Source: Mycobacteriaceae bacterium
GTDB lineage: Bacteria > Actinomycetota > Actinomycetes > Mycobacteriales > Mycobacteriaceae
DNA: 64,000 nt
Assembly: GCA_019749805.1 (NCBI GenBank)
Contig: JAIEPH010000031.1
Span: 185,991-249,990, forward strand
Direction: 5' to 3'
The translations under genes and the position numbers were made by a program. The notes beneath the pieces are model-generated. The model had not been told where the DNA came from. It made no database searches and worked only from the letters and a program-made list of their open reading frames with translations. Below are positions 21,742-34,745 of this stretch, piece after piece. Positions within the stretch are counted from its first letter, which is position 1. Each line of letters starts with the position of its first letter.

Positions 21742-22194
21742 CCCCGAAGGTCATCCGTTTCGCTGAGTCCGATTGGAGGGTCTTCGCCGCGATCCGGTTG
21801 CGGGCCCTGACCGACGCGCTCGGAGAGCAGGATCCGCAGTACCAAAAGGAAGCCGGGTTCACCGCGGCGCAGTGGCGGCGACGGCTGCGCAATCACGCGC
21901 AATTCGCGACGCTTGTCGACGGTCGCCCCGTCGGATTGATAGCCGCACAGCGGGAGAATCCGGACTCGGTGTATCTCTACTCGCTGTGGTTGGACCCAAC
22001 CGTTCGTGGTCGGGGCCTGGCGCGCCCGCTGGTGGCCGCAGCGGTGGACTGGGCGCGCAACGAAGGCGTCCAGACCATCACGCTGCGGGTCGCTTCCGGC
22101 AATGTCGCGGCCCGCGCCGTTTACGAGAGCCTGGGATTCAGGTTTGTCGCCGCGTCCGAAAACGCCGAGCCCCGAGACGAAGTCGCGATGACGC

Positions 22195-22208
<14 letters not shown>
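21738..22208 (+). CDS. GNAT-family N-acetyltransferase
   Basis: A 156-residue GNAT protein. The acetyl-CoA motif A is LDPTVRGRGLARPLVAAAV (Q/RxxGxG/A type). It is followed by a typical beta5 segment and the ENAEPRDEVAM end. GTG 21738 overlaps the ggt stop (GTGA), so it is coupled to the transferase gene. Its substrate is unknown. Its 3' end overlaps the convergent PH-domain gene by 14 bp. Confidence 0.88.
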
Positions 22209-24474
<2,266 letters not shown>

Positions 24475-24536
24475 CACATCAGTATGAACCACCGAGGCCT
24501 AAGTCTTATTCTCGCTCCCCTGACCTGGGTTTTCGG

Positions 24537-25157
24537 TCAATCTCCCGAGCCGTCGATCAGGCCGTCTTTGGCATCCAGCAGCCGCTCGACGTACTTGGCG
24601 ATGATGTCGACCTCGAGATTGACCGAGGTGCCGACGCCGGCCCGCCCCAACGTCGTCAGCTCGAGCGTGGTGGGAATGAGCGAGATCTCGAACCAGTCGT
24701 GTCCGACGGCGGAGACCGTCAGCGACACACCGTCGACGGTGATGGAGCCCTTCTCGACCACATATCTGCTGAGGGCCATCGGCAGTGCGATCCGCACCAC
24801 CTCCCAATGCTGTGCGGGTGTACGCGCGATGACGTGGCCCGTTCCGTCGACGTGACCCTGCACGATATGACCCCCGAGGCGGCTGTTGACCGCTGCCGCG
24901 CGCTCCAGATTCACCCGGCTCCCCACGCCGACACCGCGCAGGCTGGATCTGTTCAGCGTCTCGCCCATGACATCGGCGGTGAACGCACCGTCGGAACGCA
25001 CCTCGACCACGGTGAGGCACACGCCGTTCACCGCAATCGAGTCGCCGTGTCCGGCATCCGAGGTGACGATGGGCCCGCGGATGGCGAACCTGGCGGAGTC
25101 GCCCAGGTCTTCCTTGCCGACGATTTCGCCCATTTCTTCGACGATTCCGGTGAACAC
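24537..25157 (-). CDS. ribE: Riboflavin synthase, alpha subunit
   Basis: A 206-residue enzyme (ribC of M. tuberculosis) that dismutates two lumazine molecules to riboflavin. The start MFTGIVEEMGE is diagnostic. Two lumazine-binding repeats are visible, each with a SIAVNGVCLTV or SITVDGVSLTV segment, and GHIVQGHVDGTG lies between them. It is upstream of ribBA (62 bp gap) in the riboflavin cluster and divergent from lprG across 110 bp. Confidence 0.95.
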   Translation of the reverse strand: MFTGIVEEMGEIVGKEDLGDSARFAIRGPIVTSDAGHGDSIAVNGVCLTVVEVRSDGAFTADVMGETLNRSSLRGVGVGSRVNLERAAAVNSRLGGHIVQGHVDGTGHVIARTPAQHWEVVRIALPMALSRYVVEKGSITVDGVSLTVSAVGHDWFEISLIPTTLELTTLGRAGVGTSVNLEVDIIAKYVERLLDAKDGLIDGSGD

Positions 25158-25267
25158 GCCGCCAGACTAATCCCCCGCTGAAGAAAGTCCAGCTCATCGG
25201 CCACTTCTGAGTTCGCGCGCGCGCCCGGCCCCCGCCTGCTGGTGAGCCCACCCACTACGATGCACTC

Positions 25268-25957
25268 ATGCCGACCCGCCTCTTGGCGATCTTCGCCGCG
25301 CTATTTACTTCCGTCGCTCTGCTCGCAGGGTGTTCCAACTCCGAGGACAACTCGCCGCTACCCGATGCCACAACGCTGCTGCAGCAGTCCGCCGAGACCA
25401 CCAAGGGCCAAACGAGCGTGCACCTCTCGCTGTCGGTGCAGGGCGAGATCGCCGCACTTCCGATCGAGTCCCTCGAGGGCAATCTGACCACTGCGCCCGC
25501 CGTCGCGGCGGAGGGTAAGGCCAACATCCTGGTTCTGGGTCAGCGTCTGGAAGGCGTCAGCTTCGTCGTGGTCGACGGCACGCTGTACGGCGCGATCACC
25601 GCAGGGACTTTTCAGGACTTCGGGCCGGCCGCCGAAATCTTTGATGTGTCGGTAATTCTGTCGCCGGACCGAGGGCTGGCCAACGTGCTATCCAACTTCT
25701 CCGAAGCCAAGGCCGATGGTCGCGAGACCGTGAGCGGTGTCAAGACGGTCCGCGTGACCGGAAAAGTCAGTGCTGACGCCGTGAACAAGATCGCAAATCT
25801 CGGGGTCACGGAACCGGTCCCCGGCACGGCGTGGATAGCCGAAGAGGGCAACCACGAATTGATGCAGATCAAGTTGGAGCCGACCCCGGGTAACAGTGTC
25901 TCGATGACACTGTCGGACTGGGGTAAGCCCGTGACGGTCACCAAGCCCGCAGTCTGA
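25268..25957 (+). CDS. lprG: LprG lipoprotein, lipid carrier partner of P55
   Basis: A 229-residue LppX/LprG-type lipoprotein. The signal peptide ends in the lipobox LLAGC ([13 protein letters not shown]), and the mature part is the LppX_LprAFG fold. LprG binds triacylated lipids and moves triacylglycerides and lipoarabinomannan toward the outer envelope with P55. Its stop overlaps the P55 start by one base, matching the conserved Rv1411c-Rv1410c pair. Confidence 0.95.
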   Translation: MPTRLLAIFAALFTSVALLAGCSNSEDNSPLPDATTLLQQSAETTKGQTSVHLSLSVQGEIAALPIESLEGNLTTAPAVAAEGKANILVLGQRLEGVSFVVVDGTLYGAITAGTFQDFGPAAEIFDVSVILSPDRGLANVLSNFSEAKADGRETVSGVKTVRVTGKVSADAVNKIANLGVTEPVPGTAWIAEEGNHELMQIKLEPTPGNSVSMTLSDWGKPVTVTKPAV

Positions 25958-27657
25958 TGCAGACGTCGACCGAAGCCGCCCAACCGGTGACGTCTGGCCG
26001 GCGCATCGCGATCAGCGCCGGCAGCCTTGCGGTACTACTCGGTGCTCTCGACACGTATGTCGTGATCACGATCATGACCGACATCATGAGCGACGTCGGT
26101 ATCGGCGTGAACCAGATCCAGAAGGTCACACCGATCATCACGTGGTATCTGCTGGGATACATCGCGGCGATGCCGCTGCTGGGGCGTGCGTCCGACCGGT
26201 TCGGCCGAAAACTGTTGTTGCAGGCCAGCCTCCTCGGGTTTGCCGTCGGCTCGGTGATCACGGCAATGTCCACTGACCTCGACATCCTCGTCATCGGCCG
26301 GCTGATTCAAGGCATCGCCAGCGGCGCGCTGCTGCCGGTGACGTTGGCACTCGCGGCGGACCTGTGGGCGAGCCGTAACCGTGCAGCGGTACTCGGCGGC
26401 GTCGGCGCAGCCCAGGAATTCGGCAGCGTCATCGGTCCGATGTACGGCATCGCGATGGTCGCGCTGTTCCACCATTGGCAAGCGGTCTTCTGGGTCAACG
26501 TGCCGCTCGCGTTGCTCGCGATGGTGATGATCCACTTCAGCCTGCCGTCGCAGCCCAGGCCCGAGAATCCGGAGAAGGTCGACGTCGTCGGCGGCCTGCT
26601 GCTCGCGCTCACCCTGGGATTGGCGACATTCGGCCTGTACAACCCTGCCCCGGATGGCAAGCAGGTGCTGCCGAGCAACGGCGCTGTGCTGCTCATCGGC
26701 GCCTTGCTAGCCGCCGTGGCCTTCTTCGTCTGGGAGCGGTTCGCAAAGACCCGGCTGATCGAACCATCAGGCGTGCACTTCCGGCCGTTCCTCGCGGCGC
26801 TGGGTGCTTCGTTGGTCACCGGCGCGGCCCTGATGGTGACCCTGGTCAACGTCGAACTGTTCGGCCAGGGTGTGCTCAGCCAGAGCCCGAACCAGGCCGC
26901 CTTCTTACTGCTCAGATTCCTGATTGCCCTGCCGGTCGGGGCCCTGCTCGGCGGCTGGATCGCCACCAGAATCGGCGATCGGATCGTCGCGTGCGTCGGG
27001 CTGTTGATTGCTGCGGGCGGCTACTACCTGGTTGCTCAGTGGCCGGCGAATGTGCTGGAAGCTCACCACGACCTGGGCTTCGTCGCCCTACCGATGCTGG
27101 ACACCGACCTCGTCATCGCCGGTGTGGGCCTGGGACTGGTCATCGCCCCGCTGACGTCGGCGACGTTGCGCGTGGTGCCTGCCGCCCAGCACGGCATCGC
27201 CTCAGCGGCCGTCGTGGTTGCCCGCATGATCGGCATGCTGATCGGCGTTGCGGCGCTGTCCGCATGGGGCCTGTACAAGTTCAACCAGTACCTGCAGGAG
27301 CGACTCGCGGCGCTGACGCCCGCCGATCCCGACTCTCCGGGTGGCATATTGATCGCCGCCTCTCGCCTGGCTGAGGCCTCTCGCCAGGCGTATGTCCTGC
27401 AATACGGCGAAATCTTCAAGATCACCTGCGCCGTGTGCGTCGTCGGTGCCGCGCTTGCTCTGCTGATCAGCGGCCGTCACGAGCACGCTGACGAGCCCGA
27501 ACCCGTCGAAGACGTCCCGAAGCGGGTGCGGGCCGGTTCACCAGCCGATGACAACCCGACTCAGGCGATCGAGACGCCGACACACCAGATTTCGAGTCAG
27601 TCTGCGGATGAGACGGCCCGCCTGGAACAACCCCGGGGCCACCGCCGGGCCGATTGA
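25957..27657 (+). CDS. p55: P55-type major facilitator exporter
   Basis: A 566-residue MFS protein of the DHA2-like class (Rv1410c), about 14 transmembrane segments. Motif A is visible as [14 protein letters not shown] after TM2, and the [11 protein letters not shown] segment lies in a later loop. The last ~90 residues are a hydrophilic cytoplasmic tail rich in Glu/Asp and Pro. P55 works with LprG in lipid export and intrinsic resistance. It is translationally coupled to lprG. Confidence 0.94.
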   Translation: MQTSTEAAQPVTSGRRIAISAGSLAVLLGALDTYVVITIMTDIMSDVGIGVNQIQKVTPIITWYLLGYIAAMPLLGRASDRFGRKLLLQASLLGFAVGSVITAMSTDLDILVIGRLIQGIASGALLPVTLALAADLWASRNRAAVLGGVGAAQEFGSVIGPMYGIAMVALFHHWQAVFWVNVPLALLAMVMIHFSLPSQPRPENPEKVDVVGGLLLALTLGLATFGLYNPAPDGKQVLPSNGAVLLIGALLAAVAFFVWERFAKTRLIEPSGVHFRPFLAALGASLVTGAALMVTLVNVELFGQGVLSQSPNQAAFLLLRFLIALPVGALLGGWIATRIGDRIVACVGLLIAAGGYYLVAQWPANVLEAHHDLGFVALPMLDTDLVIAGVGLGLVIAPLTSATLRVVPAAQHGIASAAVVVARMIGMLIGVAALSAWGLYKFNQYLQERLAALTPADPDSPGGILIAASRLAEASRQAYVLQYGEIFKITCAVCVVGAALALLISGRHEHADEPEPVEDVPKRVRAGSPADDNPTQAIETPTHQISSQSADETARLEQPRGHRRAD

Positions 27658-27664
27658 TTCCGGG

Positions 27665-27817
27665 TCAGCAGCGCTCGAGTCCCCGGCCCATCAGGGTGTG
27701 CTCGGGTAGTGATTGCGGCTCATCGATCGACAGGCCCCTGATCGCGTCCCAGATCAACGTCTTGAGATTCCGCGGATCCATTGGCCGATCACTGAGCCAG
27801 TCCTGCAATGCAGTCAT
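27665..27817 (-). CDS. Small 50-residue hypothetical protein
   Basis: A short leftward ORF: ATG 27817, stop TGA 27665-27667, 50 residues. The start is preceded by GAAGGACG at a good ribosome-binding distance. The protein begins MTALQDWLSDRPMDPRNLK, continues LIWDAIRGLSIDEP and ends MGRGLERC. It converges on p55 with a 7-bp gap and diverges from the DJ-1-like gene. No membrane helix or known domain. The clean ribosome binding site, clean stop and non-random amphipathic sequence argue that it is real. Confidence 0.55.
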   Translation of the reverse strand: MTALQDWLSDRPMDPRNLKTLIWDAIRGLSIDEPQSLPEHTLMGRGLERC

Positions 27818-27999
27818 GCTCGTCGTCCTTCGTTCGTGCTCACCCGCGCAGCTCGTCGGTGAAAACGCGATATCCGGCAGAAAACGCAGCCGGACCGAAA
27901 TGGCCAGCTCTGGTACGAGTGTACCGACCTGAACGGCCCTGTTTGTTGCTCACCACGCCGGGTATGCGTGAAAAAGCGACGATCAAAGGACAAAAATTC

Positions 28000-28563
28000 A
28001 TGGCAACTTCACTGAATGGCAAGACTATTGCGTTCCTGGTCGCGCCCGAAGGCGTTGAGCAGGTCGAGCTGACCGAACCGTGGAAGGCGGTCGAAGAGGC
28101 GGGCGGGACACCCGAACTCGTGTCGACCGAAGTCGGCAAGGTCCAAGGCTTCAACCATTTGACGCCGGCCGACACGTTCGAAGCGGACAAGGCTGTGGGC
28201 AGCGTGTCCGCGTCCGATTACGCCGCGCTGGTACTGCCGGGCGGCGTCGCCAACCCCGACTTCCTACGCACGAACAGCGATGCCGTCGCCTTCGCCAAGG
28301 GCTTCTTCGACGAAGGGAAACCCGTCGCCGTCATCTGCCACGGGCCGTGGACGCTGGTCGAGGCCGATGTGGTGCGCGGCCGCACGATCACCTCATGGCC
28401 CAGCGTCAAAACGGACCTCGTCAACGCCGGCGCAAATTGGGTCGACGATGAAGTCGTCGAATGCTCGCGCGGCCCAAACACATTGGTTTCGAGTCGCAAA
28501 CCCGATGACCTACCCGCCTTCTGCAAGTCGTTGGTCGGGGTTGTTTCAAAAGTCACATCGTAG
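28000..28563 (+). CDS. DJ-1/PfpI family protein (type 1 glutamine amidotransferase-like)
   Basis: A 187-residue PfpI/YhbO-type protein. The nucleophile elbow is AVICHGPW with Cys113-His114, and a conserved Glu (TEPW, about residue 26) contributes to the active site. Family members act as stress-induced glyoxalase or deglycase-type enzymes or proteases; the exact activity is uncertain. ATG 28000 is chosen because AAAGGA lies nine bases upstream and the homologous domain starts there. The frame stays open upstream to 27808 but without homology. Confidence 0.88.
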   Translation: MATSLNGKTIAFLVAPEGVEQVELTEPWKAVEEAGGTPELVSTEVGKVQGFNHLTPADTFEADKAVGSVSASDYAALVLPGGVANPDFLRTNSDAVAFAKGFFDEGKPVAVICHGPWTLVEADVVRGRTITSWPSVKTDLVNAGANWVDDEVVECSRGPNTLVSSRKPDDLPAFCKSLVGVVSKVTS

Positions 28564-28608
28564 CCAAACCCGACCCGCGAACGTGCAACCGTCGGTAACG
28601 TCGCCAGC

Positions 28609-29658
28609 ATGCTGATGGCCGCGCTGCGCGACATGCAGTGGCGACGACGGCGATTCGTCATCGCGATCCTGTCCACCGCGATCATATTCGCGATGACACT
28701 CGTTCTCACCGGTCTGGCCAACGGGTTCCGCGTGGAGGCCGACAAAACCGTCGATTCGCTCGGCGTCGACCTCTTCATCGTCAAGGCCGGTGCGTCAGGT
28801 CCGTTCGTCGGGGCGACGCCGTATGCGCCGGTGGAACTGCGCAGGATCGCGAACGCGCCCGGCGTGGAGGCAGCCGCTCCCCTCGCGTACGCAGGCGGAA
28901 CGGCCACGCTCGACGGTTCGACGCGCAATGTGGACATTTTCGGAGCGCCGGAGAACGGACCCGGTATGCCTGCGGTCTCCGAGGGTCGGCCGCCGTCGAC
29001 GCGAGACGAGGTGACGGTGTCTTCCACGCTCGGCAAGGGCATCGGAGACGAGGTCGAAATCGCCTCGCGCACGCTGCGGATCGTCGGCATCGTGGAAAAC
29101 TCCACCGCTCTGGCGAATCTGCCGAACGTGTTCCTCACCACCGAGGGCGCGCAACAATTGGTGTACGCCGGCGAGCCCCTCGTCGCATCGATCGGTGTGC
29201 GCGGCAGCCTCGATGAGGCTCCGGCCGGATACCGCGCCATCGACCGCAACGGTGCTGTCGAGGATCTGCTGCGGCCGCTGAAGGTGGCCGTCAACTCGAT
29301 CACGATCGTGGCCGTGCTGCTGTGGGTGGTCGCCGCGCTCGTCGTCGGTTCGGTGATCTATCTGTCGGCACTCGAACGTCTCCGAGACTTCGCCGTCTTC
29401 AAGGCGATTGGGGTGCCCACCAAAGCCATCGCGGCCGGGCTCGCGATGCAGGCGGTCATCGTTGCCCTGCTGGCGGCGCTTGTCGGCGCCGGGCTGTCCA
29501 TGTTGCTCGGCCCCTTGTTCCCGATGCAGGTCATTGTTCCCGGCGAGGCGTTCGTCGCGCTGCCCGCCATCGCGATCGTCATCGGGTTGATCGCCAGCGC
29601 AACAGGATTGCATCGGGCGGTTTCGGTCGATCCCGCTATCGCGTTCGGGGGTCCCTGA
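28609..29658 (+). CDS. FtsX/MacB-type ABC transporter permease
   Basis: A 349-residue permease with one N-terminal membrane helix (~17-38), a large extracytoplasmic domain (~40-230) and three C-terminal helices (~235-345). This is the FtsX/MacB layout. The stretch SALERLRDFAVFKAIGVPT is the family's cytoplasmic coupling region. It is followed after 4 bp by its ATPase gene. M. tuberculosis has similar pairs, Rv0072-Rv0073 and Rv2563-Rv2564. The substrate is unknown and may be a lipid or envelope component. Confidence 0.85.
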   Translation: MLMAALRDMQWRRRRFVIAILSTAIIFAMTLVLTGLANGFRVEADKTVDSLGVDLFIVKAGASGPFVGATPYAPVELRRIANAPGVEAAAPLAYAGGTATLDGSTRNVDIFGAPENGPGMPAVSEGRPPSTRDEVTVSSTLGKGIGDEVEIASRTLRIVGIVENSTALANLPNVFLTTEGAQQLVYAGEPLVASIGVRGSLDEAPAGYRAIDRNGAVEDLLRPLKVAVNSITIVAVLLWVVAALVVGSVIYLSALERLRDFAVFKAIGVPTKAIAAGLAMQAVIVALLAALVGAGLSMLLGPLFPMQVIVPGEAFVALPAIAIVIGLIASATGLHRAVSVDPAIAFGGP

Positions 29659-29662
29659 CATC

Positions 29663-30703
29663 GTGGGCGATCTCAGTATCCAGAACCTGGTGGTCGAATA
29701 CGCCAGCGGTGCCGACACGGTGCGCCCCATCGACGGCTTCAACCTCGATGTGTCCGCCGGTTCGCTCGTGATTTTGATGGGCCCCAGCGGTTGCGGGAAG
29801 ACGACGCTGCTGTCGTGCCTCGGCGGCATCCTGAAGCCGAGTTCGGGAGCCATCAAGTTCGGTGACGTCGATGTGACTTCGCTTGAGGGTCACGAGATGT
29901 CGAACTACCGCCGAGAAACTGTCGGCATCGTGTTTCAGGCGTTCAATCTCGTGCCGAGCCTCACGGCACTGGAGAACGTCATGGTGCCGCTGCTTTCGGC
30001 GGGCCAACCGCGCCGCGCGGCCCACAAGCGCGCCGGGCAACTGCTCGCACGCGTCGGACTCGAGGAGCGGATGTCTCACCGGCCGGGCGATCTCAGCGGC
30101 GGTCAACAGCAGCGAGTGGCGGTCGCACGTGCGATTGCCCTCGATCCGCCGCTGATACTGGCCGACGAACCCACCGCACACCTGGATTTCATCCAGGTGG
30201 AGGAGGTACTGCGGCTCATCCGCGAATTGGCCGGCGGCGACCGGATGGTCGTCGTCGCGACCCACGACAGCCGGATTCTGCCGCTGGCCGATCGCGTCGT
30301 CGAACTCGTTCCGGATTTCGCATCGACGGACCGCGCCCCCGACACCATCGAGTTGGAGGCCGGCGATGTGCTCTTCGAGCAGGGCACGATGGGCGAACTG
30401 ATCTACGTCGTCGCAGAAGGTGAGCTCGAGATCGTCCGCGAGTTGGCTAGCGGTGGTGAGGAATTGCAGAAGCTGGCCAAGCGCGGCGACTACCTCGGCG
30501 AGATCGGCCCGGTGTTCCACCTGCCTCGCTCGGCAACGGTGCGGGCGCGCACCGACGCGACGGTCATCGGCTACACCGTGCGCGCGTTCCGCGAGCGACT
30601 TGGCGTCGGCGGTGTGCGCGATCTGATCGAACACCGACCACTGAACACTGAACCCGATTCTGAACCCGAATCCGATCCAGTCGCCGATCCCGAAACCGAC
30701 TAA
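29663..30703 (+). CDS. ABC transporter ATPase fused to a cyclic-nucleotide-binding domain
   Basis: A 346-residue protein. Residues ~1-220 are a MacB/LolD-like ATPase with Walker A GPSGCGKTT, signature LSGGQQQR, Walker B LILADEPTAHLD and H-loop THD. Residues ~225-325 form a cNMP-binding domain: LEAGDVLFEQGTMGELIYVV, then LGEIG and LPRSATV, retaining the Gly-Glu and Arg of a phosphate-binding cassette. The tail is acidic. GTG 29663 is the start. It pairs with the preceding permease. cAMP or another nucleotide may gate transport (inference). Its stop overlaps convergent ribD by 4 bp. Confidence 0.88.
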   Translation: MGDLSIQNLVVEYASGADTVRPIDGFNLDVSAGSLVILMGPSGCGKTTLLSCLGGILKPSSGAIKFGDVDVTSLEGHEMSNYRRETVGIVFQAFNLVPSLTALENVMVPLLSAGQPRRAAHKRAGQLLARVGLEERMSHRPGDLSGGQQQRVAVARAIALDPPLILADEPTAHLDFIQVEEVLRLIRELAGGDRMVVVATHDSRILPLADRVVELVPDFASTDRAPDTIELEAGDVLFEQGTMGELIYVVAEGELEIVRELASGGEELQKLAKRGDYLGEIGPVFHLPRSATVRARTDATVIGYTVRAFRERLGVGGVRDLIEHRPLNTEPDSEPESDPVADPETD

Positions 30704-31701
30704 TTCGGCACCAAGCTGAGCAGCACGTCGGGCCCTATCGACTCGACACCGTCGAACCGCCACCGCTGCGCGTGCGCGATCGACAGCACGCCGACGTCAT
30801 CGATCGCGGCGATCGGGCCGCCCAGAAGGATGGGGCCGATGTAGGCCAGGATGCGGTTGATCACGCCGGCGCGCAGAAACGCGCCCGCCAATGTCGGTCC
30901 GCCCTCGAGCAGCACATCGGTCCGGTCCGAAAGCGCCTTGATGACCTCGTGCGGATCTCGGGTCCTGATCACCATCGTCCGAGAGTCGTCGTTCAGAACC
31001 TTTGCCTCAGAGGATATTTCGCGTTCCCCCACCACCACCCGCAGCGGCTGGCGTTCTGCCAGAGAGCCGTCCGGCAGCCGTGCGGTCAGCAGGGGGTCGT
31101 CCACGAACACCGTACCGGTGCCGACGAGCACCGCGTCGGCCACGGCGCGTCTGCGGTGCACGTCGGCCCGCGCCGCCTCACTGGTGATCCACTGACTGGA
31201 GCCGTCCGCCGCGGCGCTTCGACCGTCGACACTGGTCGCGAATTTCCATGTCACGTGCGGCTGCCCGGTGCGCTGTTTGTGTAACCACTCCCGCAACGGT
31301 CCGCCGGCGACCTGATCAGCCAGCACGCCCGCGGTCACGTCGAGTCCGATGTCGGCCAGTCGCGACGCCCCGCCCGCCGCTGCCGGGTTCGGATCCGCGA
31401 CGGCGTACGCAACCGCCGAAACACCGGCCGCGACAAGCGCATCCACGCAGGGCGGAGTGCGGCCATGGTGATTACACGGTTCCAGCGTCACCACCGCCGT
31501 GCCGCCGACGGCGCGCTCCCCCGCTCTGCGCAGGGCGAGCACCTCGGCGTGCGGGCCTCCCGGCGGCTCGGTCGCCCCGACGCCGGCGACGTCGTTGTCG
31601 CTGTCCAGGATCACCGCGCCCACCGGCGGATTGGGATATGTCGCGCCCTTGACCCGGTCGGATTGTTCGATCGCCAGCCGCATCGCGGCCTCGAGGTTCA
31701 T
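30700..31701 (-). CDS. ribD: Riboflavin biosynthesis deaminase/reductase
   Basis: A 333-residue bifunctional enzyme (ribG of M. tuberculosis, Rv1409). The N-terminal cytidine-deaminase-like domain has the zinc signature HAEVLAL and [11 protein letters not shown]. The C-terminal reductase domain has [13 protein letters not shown] and [16 protein letters not shown]. It deaminates and reduces the early pyrimidine intermediate of riboflavin. It is downstream of rpe with a 4-bp overlap, and is the last gene of fmt-rsmB-rpe-ribD. Confidence 0.95.
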   Translation of the reverse strand: MNLEAAMRLAIEQSDRVKGATYPNPPVGAVILDSDNDVAGVGATEPPGGPHAEVLALRRAGERAVGGTAVVTLEPCNHHGRTPPCVDALVAAGVSAVAYAVADPNPAAAGGASRLADIGLDVTAGVLADQVAGGPLREWLHKQRTGQPHVTWKFATSVDGRSAAADGSSQWITSEAARADVHRRRAVADAVLVGTGTVFVDDPLLTARLPDGSLAERQPLRVVVGEREISSEAKVLNDDSRTMVIRTRDPHEVIKALSDRTDVLLEGGPTLAGAFLRAGVINRILAYIGPILLGGPIAAIDDVGVLSIAHAQRWRFDGVESIGPDVLLSLVPN

Positions 31702-32375
31702 AGCTGAAGATGCGTGGATGCGTCCGCTGCCCGGCGGCGCAACGACTCCACAGCGACGGCGGGATCCGCCGCGCTGTAGACCGCCGAGCCGGCCACGAAG
31801 CAGTCCACTCCGGCCAGCGCCGCCTCTTCGATGGTGTCGGCGTTGATGCCGCCGTCGATCTCGACCAAGATCGTCAGCTCCCCCGCGTCGACGAGTCGGC
31901 GAATGGTGCCGACTTTCGGCAGCACCTCGGGGATGAACTTCTGGCCACCGAACCCCGGCTCGACAGACATGATCAGCACGGTGTCGAACTCCCGCAGAAT
32001 CTCCAGGTATGGCTCGATCGGCGTGCCGGGTTTGACGGAAAGCCCGGCCTTCGCGCCCGCGGCGCGAATGTCGCGTGCCACGCCGACCGGATTGTCGGTC
32101 GCCTCGGCGTGAAAGGTCACGTTGTAGGCGCCCGCCTCCGCGTACGGCGGCGCCCAGCGCTCGGGGTTCTCGATCATCAGATGGCAGTCCATCGGGATGT
32201 CGGTCCGCTTGAGCAGGGCTTCGACGACCGGCAACCCGATGGTGAGGTTCGGCACGAAGTGGTTGTCCATCACGTCGACGTGCAGCCAGTCCGCACCGGC
32301 CACTGCGGCGGCCTCGTCGCCCAGCTCGGCGAAGTCGGCGGCCAGAATCGACGGCGCGATCAGCGGCTTCGGCAT
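31698..32375 (-). CDS. rpe: Ribulose-phosphate 3-epimerase
   Basis: A 225-residue TIM-barrel epimerase of the pentose phosphate pathway. Diagnostic segments are [59 protein letters not shown] and EIDGGIN, which hold the metal and catalytic residues. It sits between rsmB (36 bp) and ribD (4-bp overlap); supply of ribulose 5-phosphate is also a riboflavin precursor step. Confidence 0.97.
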   Translation of the reverse strand: MPKPLIAPSILAADFAELGDEAAAVAGADWLHVDVMDNHFVPNLTIGLPVVEALLKRTDIPMDCHLMIENPERWAPPYAEAGAYNVTFHAEATDNPVGVARDIRAAGAKAGLSVKPGTPIEPYLEILREFDTVLIMSVEPGFGGQKFIPEVLPKVGTIRRLVDAGELTILVEIDGGINADTIEEAALAGVDCFVAGSAVYSAADPAVAVESLRRRAADASTHLQL

Positions 32376-32411
32376 GGCCTCACCCTATCTGTTGGCTCTT
32401 CGCGCAAGCGC

Positions 32412-33785
32412 TCATCGCACTTTGAGGGCCGCCGCGAACATCGCATCGGTGCCATGCCGGTGCGGCCACAACTGCACGTAAGGCCCGTCGCCGAGGCCGT
32501 CGACCGGTTCGAAGAGCGGCCGGGTGTCCATCGCCGTCACCGGATGACGACGCAGCGCGTCGGCGACTACACCCACGGTCTCGGCGAGATGCGGCGAACA
32601 GGTGGCATACAACACCACACCGCCCGGCCGGGTGAGCCGGATCGCCGAGGCCAGCAGCTCGCGTTGCAGTTTGGCCAGCTGTGGGACGTCGCCGGGTACC
32701 CGACGCCAGCGCGCCTCGGGCCGGCGCCGCAGCGCGCCCAGCCCGGTGCAGGGTGCATCGACCAGCACCCGATCGAATCCGGGATCCAGTCCCGGATCCC
32801 GGCCGTCGACGCGAAGCACATCGACCGGCAGCCCCTCGGTGTTCTGCTCGACGAGTTCGGCGCGACGTTCGGCCGGTTCGACCGCAGTCACCCGGCCACC
32901 GTCGGCGAGCGCCGCCAGCAGCGCTGTCTTGCCGCCGGGCCCGGAACACAGGTCCAGCCAGCGTCCGGTGTCCGGGCCGTCCAGCTCGGCACGTGTCAGG
33001 GCACGGGCCACCAGCTGGCTGCCCTCGTCCTGAACGAGGGCGGCGCCGGCCCGGATCGCGGCGAGCCGGCCCGGATCGCCGCCCGGCAGGTACACCGCAT
33101 ACGGCGAGTAGCGGCCGACGGTGCCGTCGACCTGCTCGGCCAGCTGCGCCGCGGTCAGCACCCCGGGACGTGCGGCCAGATGAACGACAGGCCGTTCGTC
33201 ATCGCTGCTCAACAGTGTGCTCAACTGTCCGGCTTCGGCGCCGAGCGCGTCGGCGAAAGCCTGCGCGATCCATCGGGGATGTGCGTGCACGAATGCCGCA
33301 TGACCGATGGGATCGGTGGTGGCTTCGGGGGCCAGCTCGCTCACCCAGCTCGCCTCCTCGCGGCCCGCGATCGTGCGCAGCACGCCGTTGACGAAACCTG
33401 CTCGTGCTGAATCGAATTCGACCCCGGCCTGTTCGACCGTGGTCGACACCGCCGCGTGCGGTTCGACGCGGGTTCGCATGAGCTGATAGGTGCCTAGGCG
33501 CAGCAGATCCAGCAGCACCGGATCGATATTGTCCGGGGAACGTCCCGCTGCCGCAGCGATGATCGCGTCGAGCAGGCCGCGGGTGCGACAGGTGCCATAC
33601 GTGAGTTCGGTCGCGAAGGCGGCGTCCCGCCCGGTGATTCCACGGTCGCGCAACATCGCGGGGAGCGCAAGGTTTGCGTAGGCATCCTTCTCCGACACCG
33701 CGCGAAGAACGTCGAATGCGGCGCGACGGGCCGGGTCGAGCGGCTTACGGCGCGTAGGGCGCTTGTTGTTTCGAGGCCTGGTCAT
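32412..33785 (-). CDS. rsmB: 16S rRNA m5C967 methyltransferase (RsmB/Fmu)
   Basis: A 457-residue protein with an N-terminal NusB-like RNA-binding domain (~residues 15-150) and a Rossmann methyltransferase domain. SAM motif I is [17 protein letters not shown]. The two catalytic-region cysteines are in [18 protein letters not shown] and YATCSPH. It methylates 16S rRNA. It overlaps fmt by 4 bp, as in many bacteria. Confidence 0.96.
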   Translation of the reverse strand: MTRPRNNKRPTRRKPLDPARRAAFDVLRAVSEKDAYANLALPAMLRDRGITGRDAAFATELTYGTCRTRGLLDAIIAAAAGRSPDNIDPVLLDLLRLGTYQLMRTRVEPHAAVSTTVEQAGVEFDSARAGFVNGVLRTIAGREEASWVSELAPEATTDPIGHAAFVHAHPRWIAQAFADALGAEAGQLSTLLSSDDERPVVHLAARPGVLTAAQLAEQVDGTVGRYSPYAVYLPGGDPGRLAAIRAGAALVQDEGSQLVARALTRAELDGPDTGRWLDLCSGPGGKTALLAALADGGRVTAVEPAERRAELVEQNTEGLPVDVLRVDGRDPGLDPGFDRVLVDAPCTGLGALRRRPEARWRRVPGDVPQLAKLQRELLASAIRLTRPGGVVLYATCSPHLAETVGVVADALRRHPVTAMDTRPLFEPVDGLGDGPYVQLWPHRHGTDAMFAAALKVR

Positions 33786-34711
33786 TGGGCCCGCGTGTTT
33801 TCGTCGAGGCGTGCGCCGCGGGCCCAGTCCGCGGCATTCATCGGCTTCTTTCCGGGGGCCTGGATGACACCGAGCGCGACGGGCTGCGAACCGGTGCCGA
33901 TGTGCACGCCCTTACGTTGGACTCGGATTGCGCCGGGCGGCAGCGTGTCCGCGGACTCGTCGACGCTGACGGGCCCGACCTTCACTCGCACATCCCCGAT
34001 CATGGTCCACGCGCCGGGGTTTGGTGTGACCGCCCGGATACGGCGCTCGACGACGTGCGCGCGCAGGTCCCATCGCACCCGCGCCTCCTCGACGGTGATC
34101 TTCGGCGCGACGGTGATGCCGTCGGACGGTTGCGGCATGGCCGTCAGCGATCCGTCGGCGATGCCGTCCAGGGTTGTGGCCAACAGTGCCGCACCCGAGA
34201 TCGACAGCCGCTCAAGCAGTTCCCCCGCAGTGTCGGTGGGCCGGACGGTTTCGGTGACCACGCCGTATACCGGTCCCGAATCGAGCGCGGGTTCGATCTG
34301 AAAGGTGGTGGCGCCCGTCACGGTGTCGCCGGCGGCGATGGCTGCTTGCACCGGCGCGGCGCCGCGCCAGGCCGGCAGCAGCGAGAAATGCAGGTTGATC
34401 CAGCCATGTTCGGGCACCGCGAGCAGTCCCTCGCGCAGCAGTGCGCCGTATGCGACGACCGCGCAGCACTCGGGTGCCAGCGCCGCCAGCTCGTCGATGA
34501 ACTCCTCGGAGTTGGGCTTCGTCGGCCGCAGCACGGGGATGGCGTGGTCCATGGCGAATCGTGCCACCGGCGACGGTGACGGTTTGCCCCGCCGACCGGC
34601 GGCGGCGTCGGGGCGGGTCAGCACGGCGACTACATCGTGACGTGGCGATTCCAGGAGCCGCGCCAACGATGGCACGGCGGGCTCAGGGGTGCCTGCGAAG
34701 ACAAGACGCAC
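33782..34711 (-). CDS. fmt: Methionyl-tRNA formyltransferase
   Basis: A 309-residue enzyme that formylates initiator Met-tRNA with 10-formyl-THF. The N-terminal domain starts [16 protein letters not shown]. The active-site loop is [17 protein letters not shown], and the [15 protein letters not shown] motif appears as [10 protein letters not shown]. It is the first gene of the fmt-rsmB-rpe-ribD run and lies 34 bp downstream of the lemA-like gene. Confidence 0.96.
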   Translation of the reverse strand: MRLVFAGTPEPAVPSLARLLESPRHDVVAVLTRPDAAAGRRGKPSPSPVARFAMDHAIPVLRPTKPNSEEFIDELAALAPECCAVVAYGALLREGLLAVPEHGWINLHFSLLPAWRGAAPVQAAIAAGDTVTGATTFQIEPALDSGPVYGVVTETVRPTDTAGELLERLSISGAALLATTLDGIADGSLTAMPQPSDGITVAPKITVEEARVRWDLRAHVVERRIRAVTPNPGAWTMIGDVRVKVGPVSVDESADTLPPGAIRVQRKGVHIGTGSQPVALGVIQAPGKKPMNAADWARGARLDENTRAQ

Positions 34712-34745
34712 CGCGCCAGTCTAGAAGCGCCCTACCCGGAAAAAT

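Noticed and set aside
24475..24536. FMN riboswitch in the riboflavin cluster
   Set aside because: The gap before ribBA is only 62 bp and the gap before ribH only 22 bp, too short for the RFN element; none was seen in front of ribE either.
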